NCBI GenBank assembly: GCA_902478875.1
Contig: CABSMZ010000022.1
Span: 1-16,936, forward strand
Direction of reading: 5' to 3'
Source of the DNA: an uncultured Collinsella sp.
GTDB lineage: Bacteria; Actinomycetota; Coriobacteriia; Coriobacteriales; Coriobacteriaceae
Length of the DNA: 16,936 nucleotides
The position numbers and the translations under genes are program-made. The notes below the pieces were generated by a model. The model searched no databases, was not told the origin of the DNA, and saw only the letters and a program-made list of their open reading frames with translations. The stretch's first letter is position 1. The number at the start of each line of letters is the position of its first letter. Below, in pieces: positions 6,517 through 14,314 of this stretch.

Positions 6517-7209
6517 GTGGCTCCCGTCAACAGCGCCGCCGACCCTGCTATCACCCCGGCGACCGATCTCACCACCAATATCGGCATCCATTCCCGTAAG
6601 AGCGTCGTGGCGGCGCATGTCCGCTCCGAGCATGCCCGTCAGGAATTTGAGCGCCGCGCGCAGCTTCTGCGCGAGTGCCTGTGCAGCGAGGACTTTTTGG
6701 CCAACAAGGGCATAGGCAATGAGATCGGCTTCCACACCTTTTGCTATGACCCCGCGCTGGAGTTTGAAGCGCGTGCATTATTTGACGCCCTTTCACGCGA
6801 TGCCGAGGCCGACAAGCTTCCGTGCACGCTCAAGGTCGTGAACCTCTACGACGCCGTGCTGGCAATTCTCGAAAAGCGCCGGGTCCTCAAGGCTATCCCG
6901 CGCCAAGAGGAGCGCCGCGGTACCCAGCGCGTGCTCGAGGACGTGGCCAAGTTCGCCTCGCCCGAGAAAGTTGCCGCGTACATCCTTGAGCAGACCGAGC
7001 CGTTCGCGCCCGGAGACGTCATTCTCCTCACCGGTGCAGGTGAGGTCTTCCCGTTCTTTCGCATGCACACGCTTCTCCACTGCATGCTTGCGGATTTTGA
7101 TGAGGTGCCTGTGGTCGCCGCCTATCCGGGCAGTTTCAACGGCTCTTCTTTCCAGCTCTTTAACCGTCTGCCGGCCGACAACTACTACCGCGCCATCGAT
7201 ATCTCGTAA
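6517..7209 (+). CDS. brxB: BREX protein BrxB (DUF1788)
   Basis: This is a 230-residue protein of the DUF1788 family, the second gene of type 1 BREX operons; its biochemical role is not settled. Family blocks are visible in order: NKGIGNEIGFHTFCYDP (residues about 64-80), VVNLYDAVLAILE (108-120), GDVILLTGAGEVFPFFRMHTLLHCM (168-192), AAYPGSFNGSSFQLF and the C-terminal DNNYYRA-like DNYYRAIDIS. No membrane segment is seen. The GTG at 6517 begins one base after the brxA stop, giving tight coupling. About 30 residues before the conserved part look poorly conserved, so an internal start such as a GTG near residue 30 is possible. Because of the coupling, loss of brxA translation by the G-tract could also lower BrxB. 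Confidence 0.92.
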   Translation: MAPVNSAADPAITPATDLTTNIGIHSRKSVVAAHVRSEHARQEFERRAQLLRECLCSEDFLANKGIGNEIGFHTFCYDPALEFEARALFDALSRDAEADKLPCTLKVVNLYDAVLAILEKRRVLKAIPRQEERRGTQRVLEDVAKFASPEKVAAYILEQTEPFAPGDVILLTGAGEVFPFFRMHTLLHCMLADFDEVPVVAAYPGSFNGSSFQLFNRLPADNYYRAIDIS

Positions 7210-7287
7210 GCACGGCTCCCCGCAGGCATGTCCCTGCCGCCGGTAACAACCCTATGCCATAACGTTCCCAAACCCAAAGGAGCACCC

Positions 7288-10200
7288 ATGGACAACACAA
7301 TCATTCGCGACCTCTTTGCAAAAGACATCAACCGCTCCATCAACGGCGTGGTCAAGGTCCAGGATTCAAAAGATGGGTCCATCCGCCAAGAGCTTGACGA
7401 GTACGTGGTGACGCGCGAGTTGCAGAGGCACTTTGCCACGTTCTTCAAGGCCTACGGCGATGCCATCGATGCGCGCACCGACAAGATCGGCGTGTGGATC
7501 AGTGGTTTCTTCGGTTCCGGTAAATCGCACTTCCTCAAGATGCTGAGCTACCTGCTCGAGAATCGCCAGATCGGCGGTAAGAGCGCCATCCGCTACTTTG
7601 ACGGCAAGATCGTCGACCCCATGGTCGCGGCTGCCATGGAGCGCGCCTGCTCGGTGCCCACGCAGGCCATCCTCTTTAACATCGATAGCAAGGCGGGCCA
7701 GTGGAAGCAGGGCGATACGGCTCCCACGGCGCTGCTTCGCGGCTTTGAGCGCATGTTCTACGAGGCGCGCGGCTTCTACGGCGAGGACCTCAAGCTTGCA
7801 AAGCTCGAGGACTACATCGATTCCCTGGGCAAGACCCAGGAGTTCCGCGAGGCCTTTGAGCGCGTGAACGGCGAGTCCTGGCTCCAGACCCGCGACACCT
7901 ACAGCTACTTTGAGGACGACGTGGTCGAGGTGCTGCAGAGCGTGCTCGGCATGAGCGAAAAGGCCGCATGGAACTGGCTCGAGGGTTCTGAGGACGAGGT
8001 TTTGGCCCCCGATGTCTTTGCCAAAAAGGTCAAGGACTACGTAGACGCTCAGGCAGCGGCCCACGGCGGCAACTTCCGTTTGCTCTTTATGGTCGACGAG
8101 GTGGGTCAGTTTATTACAAACGACAAGGACCCAAGCCTTATGCTGAGCCTTCAGACCATCGTCGAGGAGCTGGGTGCCGCCTGCGGTGGCCGCGTGTGGG
8201 TGATGGTTACGAGCCAGGAGGCCATCGACAACCTGAGCCTGCCCGTGGGCAACGACTTTTCAAAGATCCAGGGCCGCTTCAATACCCGCCTTTCGCTCTC
8301 CAGCTCCAGCGTGGACGAGGTCATCCAACGCCGTGTGCTCGAGAAGACCGCGCCGGCGGCCGATATGCTTGCACAGGTCTACGAGCAAGACGCCGCCGTG
8401 CTTAAAAACAACTTTACCTTTGAGGGTGGCTCGCGCTCCGACCTTGCCGGCTACGCCAACTCCAAGGATTTTGTGGCCAGCTACCCGTTTGTGGGCTACC
8501 AGTTTAAGCTCCTGCCCGACGTGATGACCGAGGTGCGCAAGCACGGTGTCAAGGCCAAGCACATGTCAACGGGCGAGCGCTCCATGCTGAGCGCGTTTCA
8601 GGAGAGCGCTCAGGCCATCCAGTATGACCAGACCGGTGCACTCGTGCCGTTCTGGCGCTTCTTCGACACTATCTCCAAAGACCTTGAGCACGGCATCAAC
8701 CAGGTGGTCGACCGCGCGGTCCGTGCGGCCGAGGACGCAAAGGGCCTTGAACCCTACGACGTTCAGGTGCTCAAGCTCCTGTACCTGATTCGTTACATCG
8801 GCTACGTTAAGGCCACGGTCGAGAACATCTCCATCTTCATGATCGACGGCCTCGACGTGGACATGCGCGCCCTCAAGGACCGCGTCAAGGAGTCCCTTGC
8901 CCGCCTGGAGCGCGAGAACTACGTGGCACGCCAGGGCGATGCCTATAGCTTCCTCACCGACGAGGAGCAGGAGATAGCGCAGGAGATCGCACGCACTCCG
9001 GTCGATAACACGCAGGTGATCGAGTCTATCAAAAAGCGCCTGTTCGACAGCATCTACACCGCGCGTAAACTCAACCGCGGGGCCAACGACTTTCCGTTTG
9101 ACCGCTATGTGGACGGCTCAATCCACGGTGCCAGCATGGGCGGCATGGAGCTTTGCGTGGCGACTATGGCGAGCGATCTGGGCCGTGCGGACGATACCGA
9201 GCTGGCCTTGGCTTCTTCGGGCAAAGCCATCGTGGCTTTGAGCGACGAGGCGGATTATTGGGAGACGCTCGTCAACGCCGCCAAGATCCGCAAGTACGCC
9301 AAGACGCGAAATCTCCAGGAGCTTCAGCCGAGTACGCGCCAGATCGTCGAGTCCAAGATGCGCGAGGCAGCCTATAACGAGAAAGAGGCCGATGTCCTTT
9401 TGAGCGAGGCCGTACTCCATGCACGTTGCGCGGTCAACGGCCGCATAATTGAGGTCCGCGCGGCCAAACCCGCTCAGGTCTTTGAGCAAGTGCTGGTGCA
9501 GCTGTGCGATGTGGTCTTTGAAAAGGCCGACTATATCGGCGCGCCGGTCACGAGCGATTCCGATATCCGCTCCACTCTGGCGGGCAACGTTCAAGCGGGG
9601 CTCGCTGGCATGGACGCGGGCAACACGCGTGCGCTCAAGGAGGTCGAGGACTACCTCAAAGTTCAGCACCAGCGCCACCTGGATACCGCTATGGGCGATA
9701 TCCAGCGCAGGTACCAGCAAAAGCCCTATGGCTGGCGCGAGGTTGACATCGCAAATGTGGTGGCGCAGCTTGTAGTGGAGCAGCGCGCGCAGGTGCTGTT
9801 TGGCGGTCAGACGGTTCAAGCTAACGACAGCCGCATGGTGTCGCTCCTGCGTAAGGATGCCGATAAGGCCCAGGTGCGCTTGCGCGTGCGCATGAGCGAC
9901 CGGTTGCTGCGCGCCACGGGCGAGCTTATGCGTGACCTGTTTGATCTCAAGACCGTGCCCTCCAACGAGGATAAGCTCGTGGCCGAGCTCAAGGAGCGCC
10001 TTGAGGGCTTGCGTGAGGTGTGCGTCGCCATGGCACGCGACTACTACACGGGTATCATGCCGGCCTACCCGTATCCCGGTGAGGACGAGTGCGAGAAGAT
10101 GCGCTCGGAGGTGGTCGACGTTCTTAAGGACCAGAGCGATTCCGAGGCGTTCTTGACCACGTTCACCAAGCACGAGGACCGCCTGCTCGATGCCAAGGAA

Positions 10201-10950
10201 GACTTTGACAAGGTGGTTGAGTTTTTCGAGTCCAACCAACGAACAGCGTTTGACCACGCCAAGGATTTCTTGAGCCGCACCGAGGGCATCGAGTATGCCT
10301 CCGATGACATTCCCAACGCGGTGGAGAACGTGGCAAAGGTACGCGAGATCCTCAAAGACCCAAAGCCCTACGGCCGCATTAAAGACATTCAGCCGTTGAT
10401 GGTACCCGTCGAGGAAGACATCAAAAAGCACCTGGGCATTCGCCGCAACGAGTTCTTGTGTCGTATCGAAAACGACCTGCAGGATTTGCGGAAGCAGGCC
10501 GAGAGCCAAGAAGGTTTTGTCAAGCAGGCCAAGGATGCCATCGCGGACGCCAACACCAGGTATGAGTCGTTCAAGAACCGCGCCCATGGCGTCCAGAGCC
10601 TCAACGAGCTTAACGCCCTCGCGGCAAACTGGGAAAACTGGATCGTTGCTGCAACCAACAAGATATACGACGCCGTGGATGAGGCCCGCATGCGAATGGA
10701 CAACGAGCGCCGCACCACCGAGGTCACGAGTACGGGTGAGGTGGTCAAGAAGATCTCCAACAAGGGCGCCGCATCGTCTGCGCCCGTGCCCGCGTCTAAG
10801 CCCCAGCGCAAGATCAAGACCGTGCGCCGCGCCGATCTGGCCAAGCCGAGTCGTCTCTTGTCCGCAGAGGACGTGGAGCGCTACGTGGACGACCTGCGCT
10901 CTCGCCTTATGCAGGAACTCGCTGCAAACGACGAGATTCGTATCAACTAA
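7288..10950 (+). CDS. brxC: BREX ATPase BrxC
   Basis: This is a 1220-residue protein, the usual size for the large P-loop ATPase of type 1 BREX (PglY/BrxC relatives). Walker A is GFFGSGKS at residues 73-80, and Walker B is LLFMVDEVGQF with D270 and E271. The N-terminus MDNTIIRDLFAKDINRSINGV is typical of the family. The second half is rich in charged helices (about 880-1140) that could form coiled coils, followed by a basic linker containing KPQRKIKTVRR near 1170-1185 and a C-terminal helix. BrxC is thought to power the complex that links modification with phage exclusion. The frame is open back to 7228, but ATG 7288 has AAAGGAG six bases upstream and starts the conserved region. It follows brxB by 78 bp and is followed by a perfect hairpin before pglX. 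Confidence 0.96.
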   Translation: MDNTIIRDLFAKDINRSINGVVKVQDSKDGSIRQELDEYVVTRELQRHFATFFKAYGDAIDARTDKIGVWISGFFGSGKSHFLKMLSYLLENRQIGGKSAIRYFDGKIVDPMVAAAMERACSVPTQAILFNIDSKAGQWKQGDTAPTALLRGFERMFYEARGFYGEDLKLAKLEDYIDSLGKTQEFREAFERVNGESWLQTRDTYSYFEDDVVEVLQSVLGMSEKAAWNWLEGSEDEVLAPDVFAKKVKDYVDAQAAAHGGNFRLLFMVDEVGQFITNDKDPSLMLSLQTIVEELGAACGGRVWVMVTSQEAIDNLSLPVGNDFSKIQGRFNTRLSLSSSSVDEVIQRRVLEKTAPAADMLAQVYEQDAAVLKNNFTFEGGSRSDLAGYANSKDFVASYPFVGYQFKLLPDVMTEVRKHGVKAKHMSTGERSMLSAFQESAQAIQYDQTGALVPFWRFFDTISKDLEHGINQVVDRAVRAAEDAKGLEPYDVQVLKLLYLIRYIGYVKATVENISIFMIDGLDVDMRALKDRVKESLARLERENYVARQGDAYSFLTDEEQEIAQEIARTPVDNTQVIESIKKRLFDSIYTARKLNRGANDFPFDRYVDGSIHGASMGGMELCVATMASDLGRADDTELALASSGKAIVALSDEADYWETLVNAAKIRKYAKTRNLQELQPSTRQIVESKMREAAYNEKEADVLLSEAVLHARCAVNGRIIEVRAAKPAQVFEQVLVQLCDVVFEKADYIGAPVTSDSDIRSTLAGNVQAGLAGMDAGNTRALKEVEDYLKVQHQRHLDTAMGDIQRRYQQKPYGWREVDIANVVAQLVVEQRAQVLFGGQTVQANDSRMVSLLRKDADKAQVRLRVRMSDRLLRATGELMRDLFDLKTVPSNEDKLVAELKERLEGLREVCVAMARDYYTGIMPAYPYPGEDECEKMRSEVVDVLKDQSDSEAFLTTFTKHEDRLLDAKEDFDKVVEFFESNQRTAFDHAKDFLSRTEGIEYASDDIPNAVENVAKVREILKDPKPYGRIKDIQPLMVPVEEDIKKHLGIRRNEFLCRIENDLQDLRKQAESQEGFVKQAKDAIADANTRYESFKNRAHGVQSLNELNALAANWENWIVAATNKIYDAVDEARMRMDNERRTTEVTSTGEVVKKISNKGAASSAPVPASKPQRKIKTVRRADLAKPSRLLSAEDVERYVDDLRSRLMQELAANDEIRIN

Positions 10951-10957
10951 CTCGCGG

Positions 10958-10989
10958 AGCCACCGGTGCCAAAGCGAGCACCGGTGGCT
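10958..10989 (+). other. Strong intergenic hairpin between brxC and pglX
   Basis: A perfect 12-bp stem, AGCCACCGGTGC (10958-10969) with GCACCGGTGGCT (10978-10989), has an 8-nt loop. Only TTA follows, with no U-run, so it is not a standard terminator. It lies 8 to 39 bases after the brxC stop and 27 bases before pglX. It may reduce, process or stabilise the mRNA between the two genes. Confidence 0.6.
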
Positions 10990-11016
10990 TATGGCGTTTA
11001 GAAAGGCTCATCAACC

Positions 11017-13527
11017 ATGAACGATTCTGCTCTTAAGAGCTTCTGCACCTGGGCCCGTACAGAGCTCATCAAAGGCGTGGAGGCACAGATGGTGCGCTAC
11101 GGCATCACCGAACCTGCACCTTCGCCCGTTGGGTCCGAGACCGTCAACGGCCTGCCCCTAAGTCCTGCTGAGGTTGAGCAGCGTGACGAGCTGCTGCGCA
11201 TACAGACAGAGGTGGGTCACGAGGCGCTGCGCGACCGAGCGGCCTACACCTGGTTCAACCGCATCGTGGCCATTCGCTTTATGGATGCACGCGGATGGCT
11301 CCCCAGCCGTATGCGCATGCTGAGTCGTGCGGACGGCAGCCATGGCAGCGAGGCCGTGGAGAACGCACTTGACGTGGAAATAACGACGGCCGATACCGAT
11401 CGCATAGCCGAGCTCAAGATGGCGGGCTTGGATGAACCGTTGTGGCGGTACCTGTTTGTTGCTCAGTGCGAGGAGCTTGCCGATTGCCTGCCGGGCGTCT
11501 TTGAACGCGTGGGCGGAGCCATGGAGCTGCTGTTGCCTCAGGGCCTCATGATGGCTGACAGTGTGGTGGGCAAACTCAATGCCGTCCTCACTGACGAGGA
11601 CTGGCGCGAGGGCGTGACCGTTCTGGGCTGGATGTATCAGTACTACAATGCTGACGTTAAAGACGAGTTCTTCAAGTCCAAGCGCAAGGCAGCGGCGGCG
11701 GACATCGCGCCCGCCACGCAGCTCTTCACCCCCGAGTGGATCGTGCGCTATATGGTCGAGAACTCGCTCGGCCGTCTGTGGATGCTCAACAATCCGGGGA
11801 GTTCGCTACGCGAGCGCATGGAGTATTACATCGAGCCCGATGCTGAGCACGAGGACTTCATTCGCATTTCGAGTCCCGAGGAGATAACCCTCTGCGACCC
11901 CGCATGCGGATCGGGCCATATCTTGGTCTATGCGTTTGAGCTGCTCTTCCATATGTACGAGGAGCGCGGCTATCGTGAGCGCGAGATTCCCGAGTTCATT
12001 CTTACTAAAAACCTTGCAGGTATGGAAATCGATTCCCGCGCGGCACAGATCGCGGAGCTGGCGCTTGCCATGTGCGCCCGCGAGCACGACCGTCGCTTCT
12101 TTAGGCGTGGCGTTCGCGCCGACGTTACCGTGCTCTCGAGCATCCCGCTAGGGGAGGACGAGCTGCCGGGTAACAAGAAGCTCGCCGAGGAGCTGAGTCA
12201 TTTGGGCGAGATTGGTTCGCTGCTCAATCCCTCAGAGGACGAGATCGACGAGCTCAAGGCTGCCACCGCGAGTTGTTCCGATGACCTTTTTGCCGCTACG
12301 GCCAAAACTAAGCTCGAAAGCGCTGCCGCCATCTGCGAGAAGCTGTCCCGTCGTTTTACCTGCACCGTTGCGAATCCTCCGTATATGGGCAGCAGCAGCT
12401 TTAATCCATTCATGAGCAAGTGGATCAAGAAGAACTACCCCGACGTGAAGAGCGACCTCTGCACGTGCTTTATCGAGCGCGGTTTTAACCTTGTCGAGGA
12501 TAAGGGCTACGCCGCAATGGTTACCATGCAGAGTTGGATGTTCCTGGGCAGCTTTGAGAAGATGCGCGCCAAGGTTATCGACAACAAGACAATCGTTTCC
12601 ATGGCCCATCTGGGACCTCGTGCGTTCGATGCCATCGGTGGTGAGGTCGTCAATGTGACTGCCGACGTCATCTACAACGGCCGCGCGGCATGCGAGGGTG
12701 CCTATGTTCGCCTCGTCGACATCAACGGCAGCGAGGCGAAGCGTCTCAAGTTGCTCGAGGCGATCCGAAACCCCGACTGCGGCTGGTTCTATCGCCGCGA
12801 CGCCGACACCTTCAAACAAATCCCCGGCACCCCCATAGCCTACTGGGCCAGTGACGCTCTTCTGGATGCGTTTGGAAACGCAAAACAGCTCAGTGAGTAT
12901 GGCAAGCCGCGCCAAGGGCTTGCTACTGGCGAGAACGCTCGTTTCGTTCGCGAGTGGTGGGAAGTCGATGATTGCAAGAGCGTCTATTCCTGTGGATCTA
13001 TTCAAGAGTCGATTGAAAGCGCTTGCAAGTGGTTCCCCTACAACAAGGGCGGCGATTTCCGCAAATGGTACGGAAATAATAGCTCAGTTGTTAACTGGGA
13101 GAATGACGGACAGGAGATCCGTAATTACAAAGACCAGAATGGTAGATTGCTTTCCAGGCCACAGAATACAAACTGCTTCTTTAGCCCATCGATTACCTGG
13201 TCGAAGATTTCAAGCGGGTCCATTGCGTTTCGTTTTAAGCCTGCCGGGCATATCTTTGATGTGGCGGGCACGAGCGTTTTTAGCGACGAGGAGTCACTCA
13301 AGTATCTCCAGGGAGCTTGTAACAGCTCCGTGATCATGCGTGTCGCAAGCATGCTCTCGCCGACGCTTAATTTCGAGGTAGGCCAAATCGCAACCTACCC
13401 GATCATTCAGAACGAGGAACAGGAGCCGTTGGTCAACGACATGGTCGACTCGTGCCGCGAACTATCAAAAACCGATTGGGATTCGTTTGAAACCTCTTGG
13501 GATTTCAAACATAACCCTTTGGTGTAG
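11017..13527 (+). CDS. pglX: PglX, N-terminal methyltransferase and target-recognition part (split gene)
   Basis: This is an 836-residue N6-adenine DNA methyltransferase of type 1 BREX that marks host DNA. The SAM-binding motif is CDPACGSGH (D294-G300), and the catalytic motif is NPPYMG (N453-Y456). Both are intact. Target recognition is expected in about 600-800, ending with the conserved SWDFKHNPLV. Intact PglX proteins are about 1200 residues and continue with a conserved C-terminal domain. Here that domain lies in a separate ORF starting 788 bases further on, and this ORF stops right after the SWDF motif. The ATG at 11017 follows AGAAAGG about ten bases away. From about 12950 the base composition drops: I counted 43% GC in 13081-13140 against 62% in 8041-8100, which suggests exchange of the recognition region. 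Whether the two halves assemble into a working enzyme is unknown. Confidence 0.93.
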   Translation: MNDSALKSFCTWARTELIKGVEAQMVRYGITEPAPSPVGSETVNGLPLSPAEVEQRDELLRIQTEVGHEALRDRAAYTWFNRIVAIRFMDARGWLPSRMRMLSRADGSHGSEAVENALDVEITTADTDRIAELKMAGLDEPLWRYLFVAQCEELADCLPGVFERVGGAMELLLPQGLMMADSVVGKLNAVLTDEDWREGVTVLGWMYQYYNADVKDEFFKSKRKAAAADIAPATQLFTPEWIVRYMVENSLGRLWMLNNPGSSLRERMEYYIEPDAEHEDFIRISSPEEITLCDPACGSGHILVYAFELLFHMYEERGYREREIPEFILTKNLAGMEIDSRAAQIAELALAMCAREHDRRFFRRGVRADVTVLSSIPLGEDELPGNKKLAEELSHLGEIGSLLNPSEDEIDELKAATASCSDDLFAATAKTKLESAAAICEKLSRRFTCTVANPPYMGSSSFNPFMSKWIKKNYPDVKSDLCTCFIERGFNLVEDKGYAAMVTMQSWMFLGSFEKMRAKVIDNKTIVSMAHLGPRAFDAIGGEVVNVTADVIYNGRAACEGAYVRLVDINGSEAKRLKLLEAIRNPDCGWFYRRDADTFKQIPGTPIAYWASDALLDAFGNAKQLSEYGKPRQGLATGENARFVREWWEVDDCKSVYSCGSIQESIESACKWFPYNKGGDFRKWYGNNSSVVNWENDGQEIRNYKDQNGRLLSRPQNTNCFFSPSITWSKISSGSIAFRFKPAGHIFDVAGTSVFSDEESLKYLQGACNSSVIMRVASMLSPTLNFEVGQIATYPIIQNEEQEPLVNDMVDSCRELSKTDWDSFETSWDFKHNPLV

Positions 13528-13536
13528 GTGCTGGTT

Positions 13537-14193
13537 ATGGACAAAGCCTGTATATCTTCATTTCATATGTCTCTGCATGAATCTAGCTATTGGACTCCGG
13601 ATGAGATTTCTTCTATTTGGGATTTCTTTGTGACTAAATCTGTAGCTAACTCTGCTTCTCAAAGAAGAACCGCCTCTGATTATGGATTGAAACAATTGCC
13701 ATTCGATACTCTTCTTGAGTATGAAGGGGTGCCTTCCGGGAAGCGTGAATTACTTATGGCTGATAATCTTGGAGATGTGATTGAGGAATATGGATTTAAA
13801 ACAACTGTAAATCAAAAGTCGGCTGATGGAGTTAAACAAGAGATTGAAGCTCCGATTGATATCGTTAGTCCGAGGGTCCTCTGTATTCAACCTTATACAA
13901 TCTCTGGTCGCAAGGGTCCCGAACCTAAAGACTCAGGTAAAGGAATGACTTTACTAACTCATATCCGCAATTCACTTGCACATGGGTGTACGTATTACTT
14001 CCCTAATGGAATGATGCTTCTCGAGGATAAAGCTGGTGGTTCAAGTGGAAAAACGACTGCCATGATGCTTCTGCCTCAAAAGGCGTTTACCGACTGGATA
14101 AAGGCGATTGATATTGACGCTCGTTTTTATTTTAAGGACGCTGGCAGAGGCGAATTTGAAAAGCTCATTCATAGAAAGAGCAACAAACACTAG
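13537..14193 (+). CDS. HEPN-domain protein, candidate RNase, inserted between the pglX halves
   Basis: This is a 218-residue protein. The motif IRNSLAHG (R144, N145, H149) fits the HEPN RNase signature Rx4-6H with a polar residue after Arg. The following FPNGMMLLEDKAG...LLPQKAFTDWIKAI resembles the strand and final helix of HEPN proteins annotated as pEK499_p136-like. The first 140 residues are not recognised. The gene is AT-rich: 38% GC in 13561-13620 by hand count against 62% in brxC. This suggests separate origin. ATG 13537 is chosen because AGGTG lies six bases upstream; the frame also has a GTG at 13528 immediately after the pglX stop, with no ribosome binding site. Start and stop signals are clean and the frame is intact, so it is probably expressed with the operon. 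No MNT or other antitoxin partner adjoins it. A role in abortive infection is an inference. Confidence 0.7.
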   Translation: MDKACISSFHMSLHESSYWTPDEISSIWDFFVTKSVANSASQRRTASDYGLKQLPFDTLLEYEGVPSGKRELLMADNLGDVIEEYGFKTTVNQKSADGVKQEIEAPIDIVSPRVLCIQPYTISGRKGPEPKDSGKGMTLLTHIRNSLAHGCTYYFPNGMMLLEDKAGGSSGKTTAMMLLPQKAFTDWIKAIDIDARFYFKDAGRGEFEKLIHRKSNKH

Positions 14194-14250
14194 GGAATTA
14201 ATAAACGACGCGCTTTAATCCGTAAAGAATTTAAATCTGTTAATTGTTTA

Positions 14251-14285
14251 GCTGGCTAGTGCAAATTTTAAATTTGCGTAGCCGC
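14251..14285 (+). terminator. Long imperfect palindrome after the HEPN gene, possible terminator
   Basis: GC-t-GGCTA-gt-GCAAATTT (14251-14268) pairs with AAATTTGC-g-TAGCC-GC (14270-14285) around a single T, giving about 15 base pairs with small bulges. ACTTTTC follows, a short U-run on the plus strand. It may end the HEPN transcript, or mark the edge of an inserted block. If it terminates, the C-terminal pglX part and pglZ would need their own promoter or read-through. Confidence 0.5.
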
Positions 14286-14314
14286 ACTTTTCAACAAAGA
14301 AAGGGCGGTCAAAT

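Noticed and set aside
7228..7287. A 20-residue N-terminal extension of BrxC
   Set aside because: AAAGGAG six bases before ATG 7288 and the conserved start of the family identify the downstream ATG.
9118..10587. A 489-codon open frame on the minus strand inside brxC
   Set aside because: It is the antisense shadow of a high-GC gene: brxC on the plus strand is a full, recognisable protein, and the minus frame shows low-complexity Leu/His/Ala-rich sequence with no family signature.
14032..14058. AGGSSGKT in the HEPN protein looks like a Walker A P-loop
   Set aside because: It fits the loose pattern, but there is no Walker B or ATPase fold around it. The position after the RNSLAH helix matches the strand-and-loop end of a HEPN domain, so the match is probably chance.
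14194..14250. A promoter for the C-terminal pglX ORF and pglZ in the AT-rich gap
   Set aside because: Several AT-rich hexamers are present, but none has a matching -35 at a normal distance, so no promoter is called.
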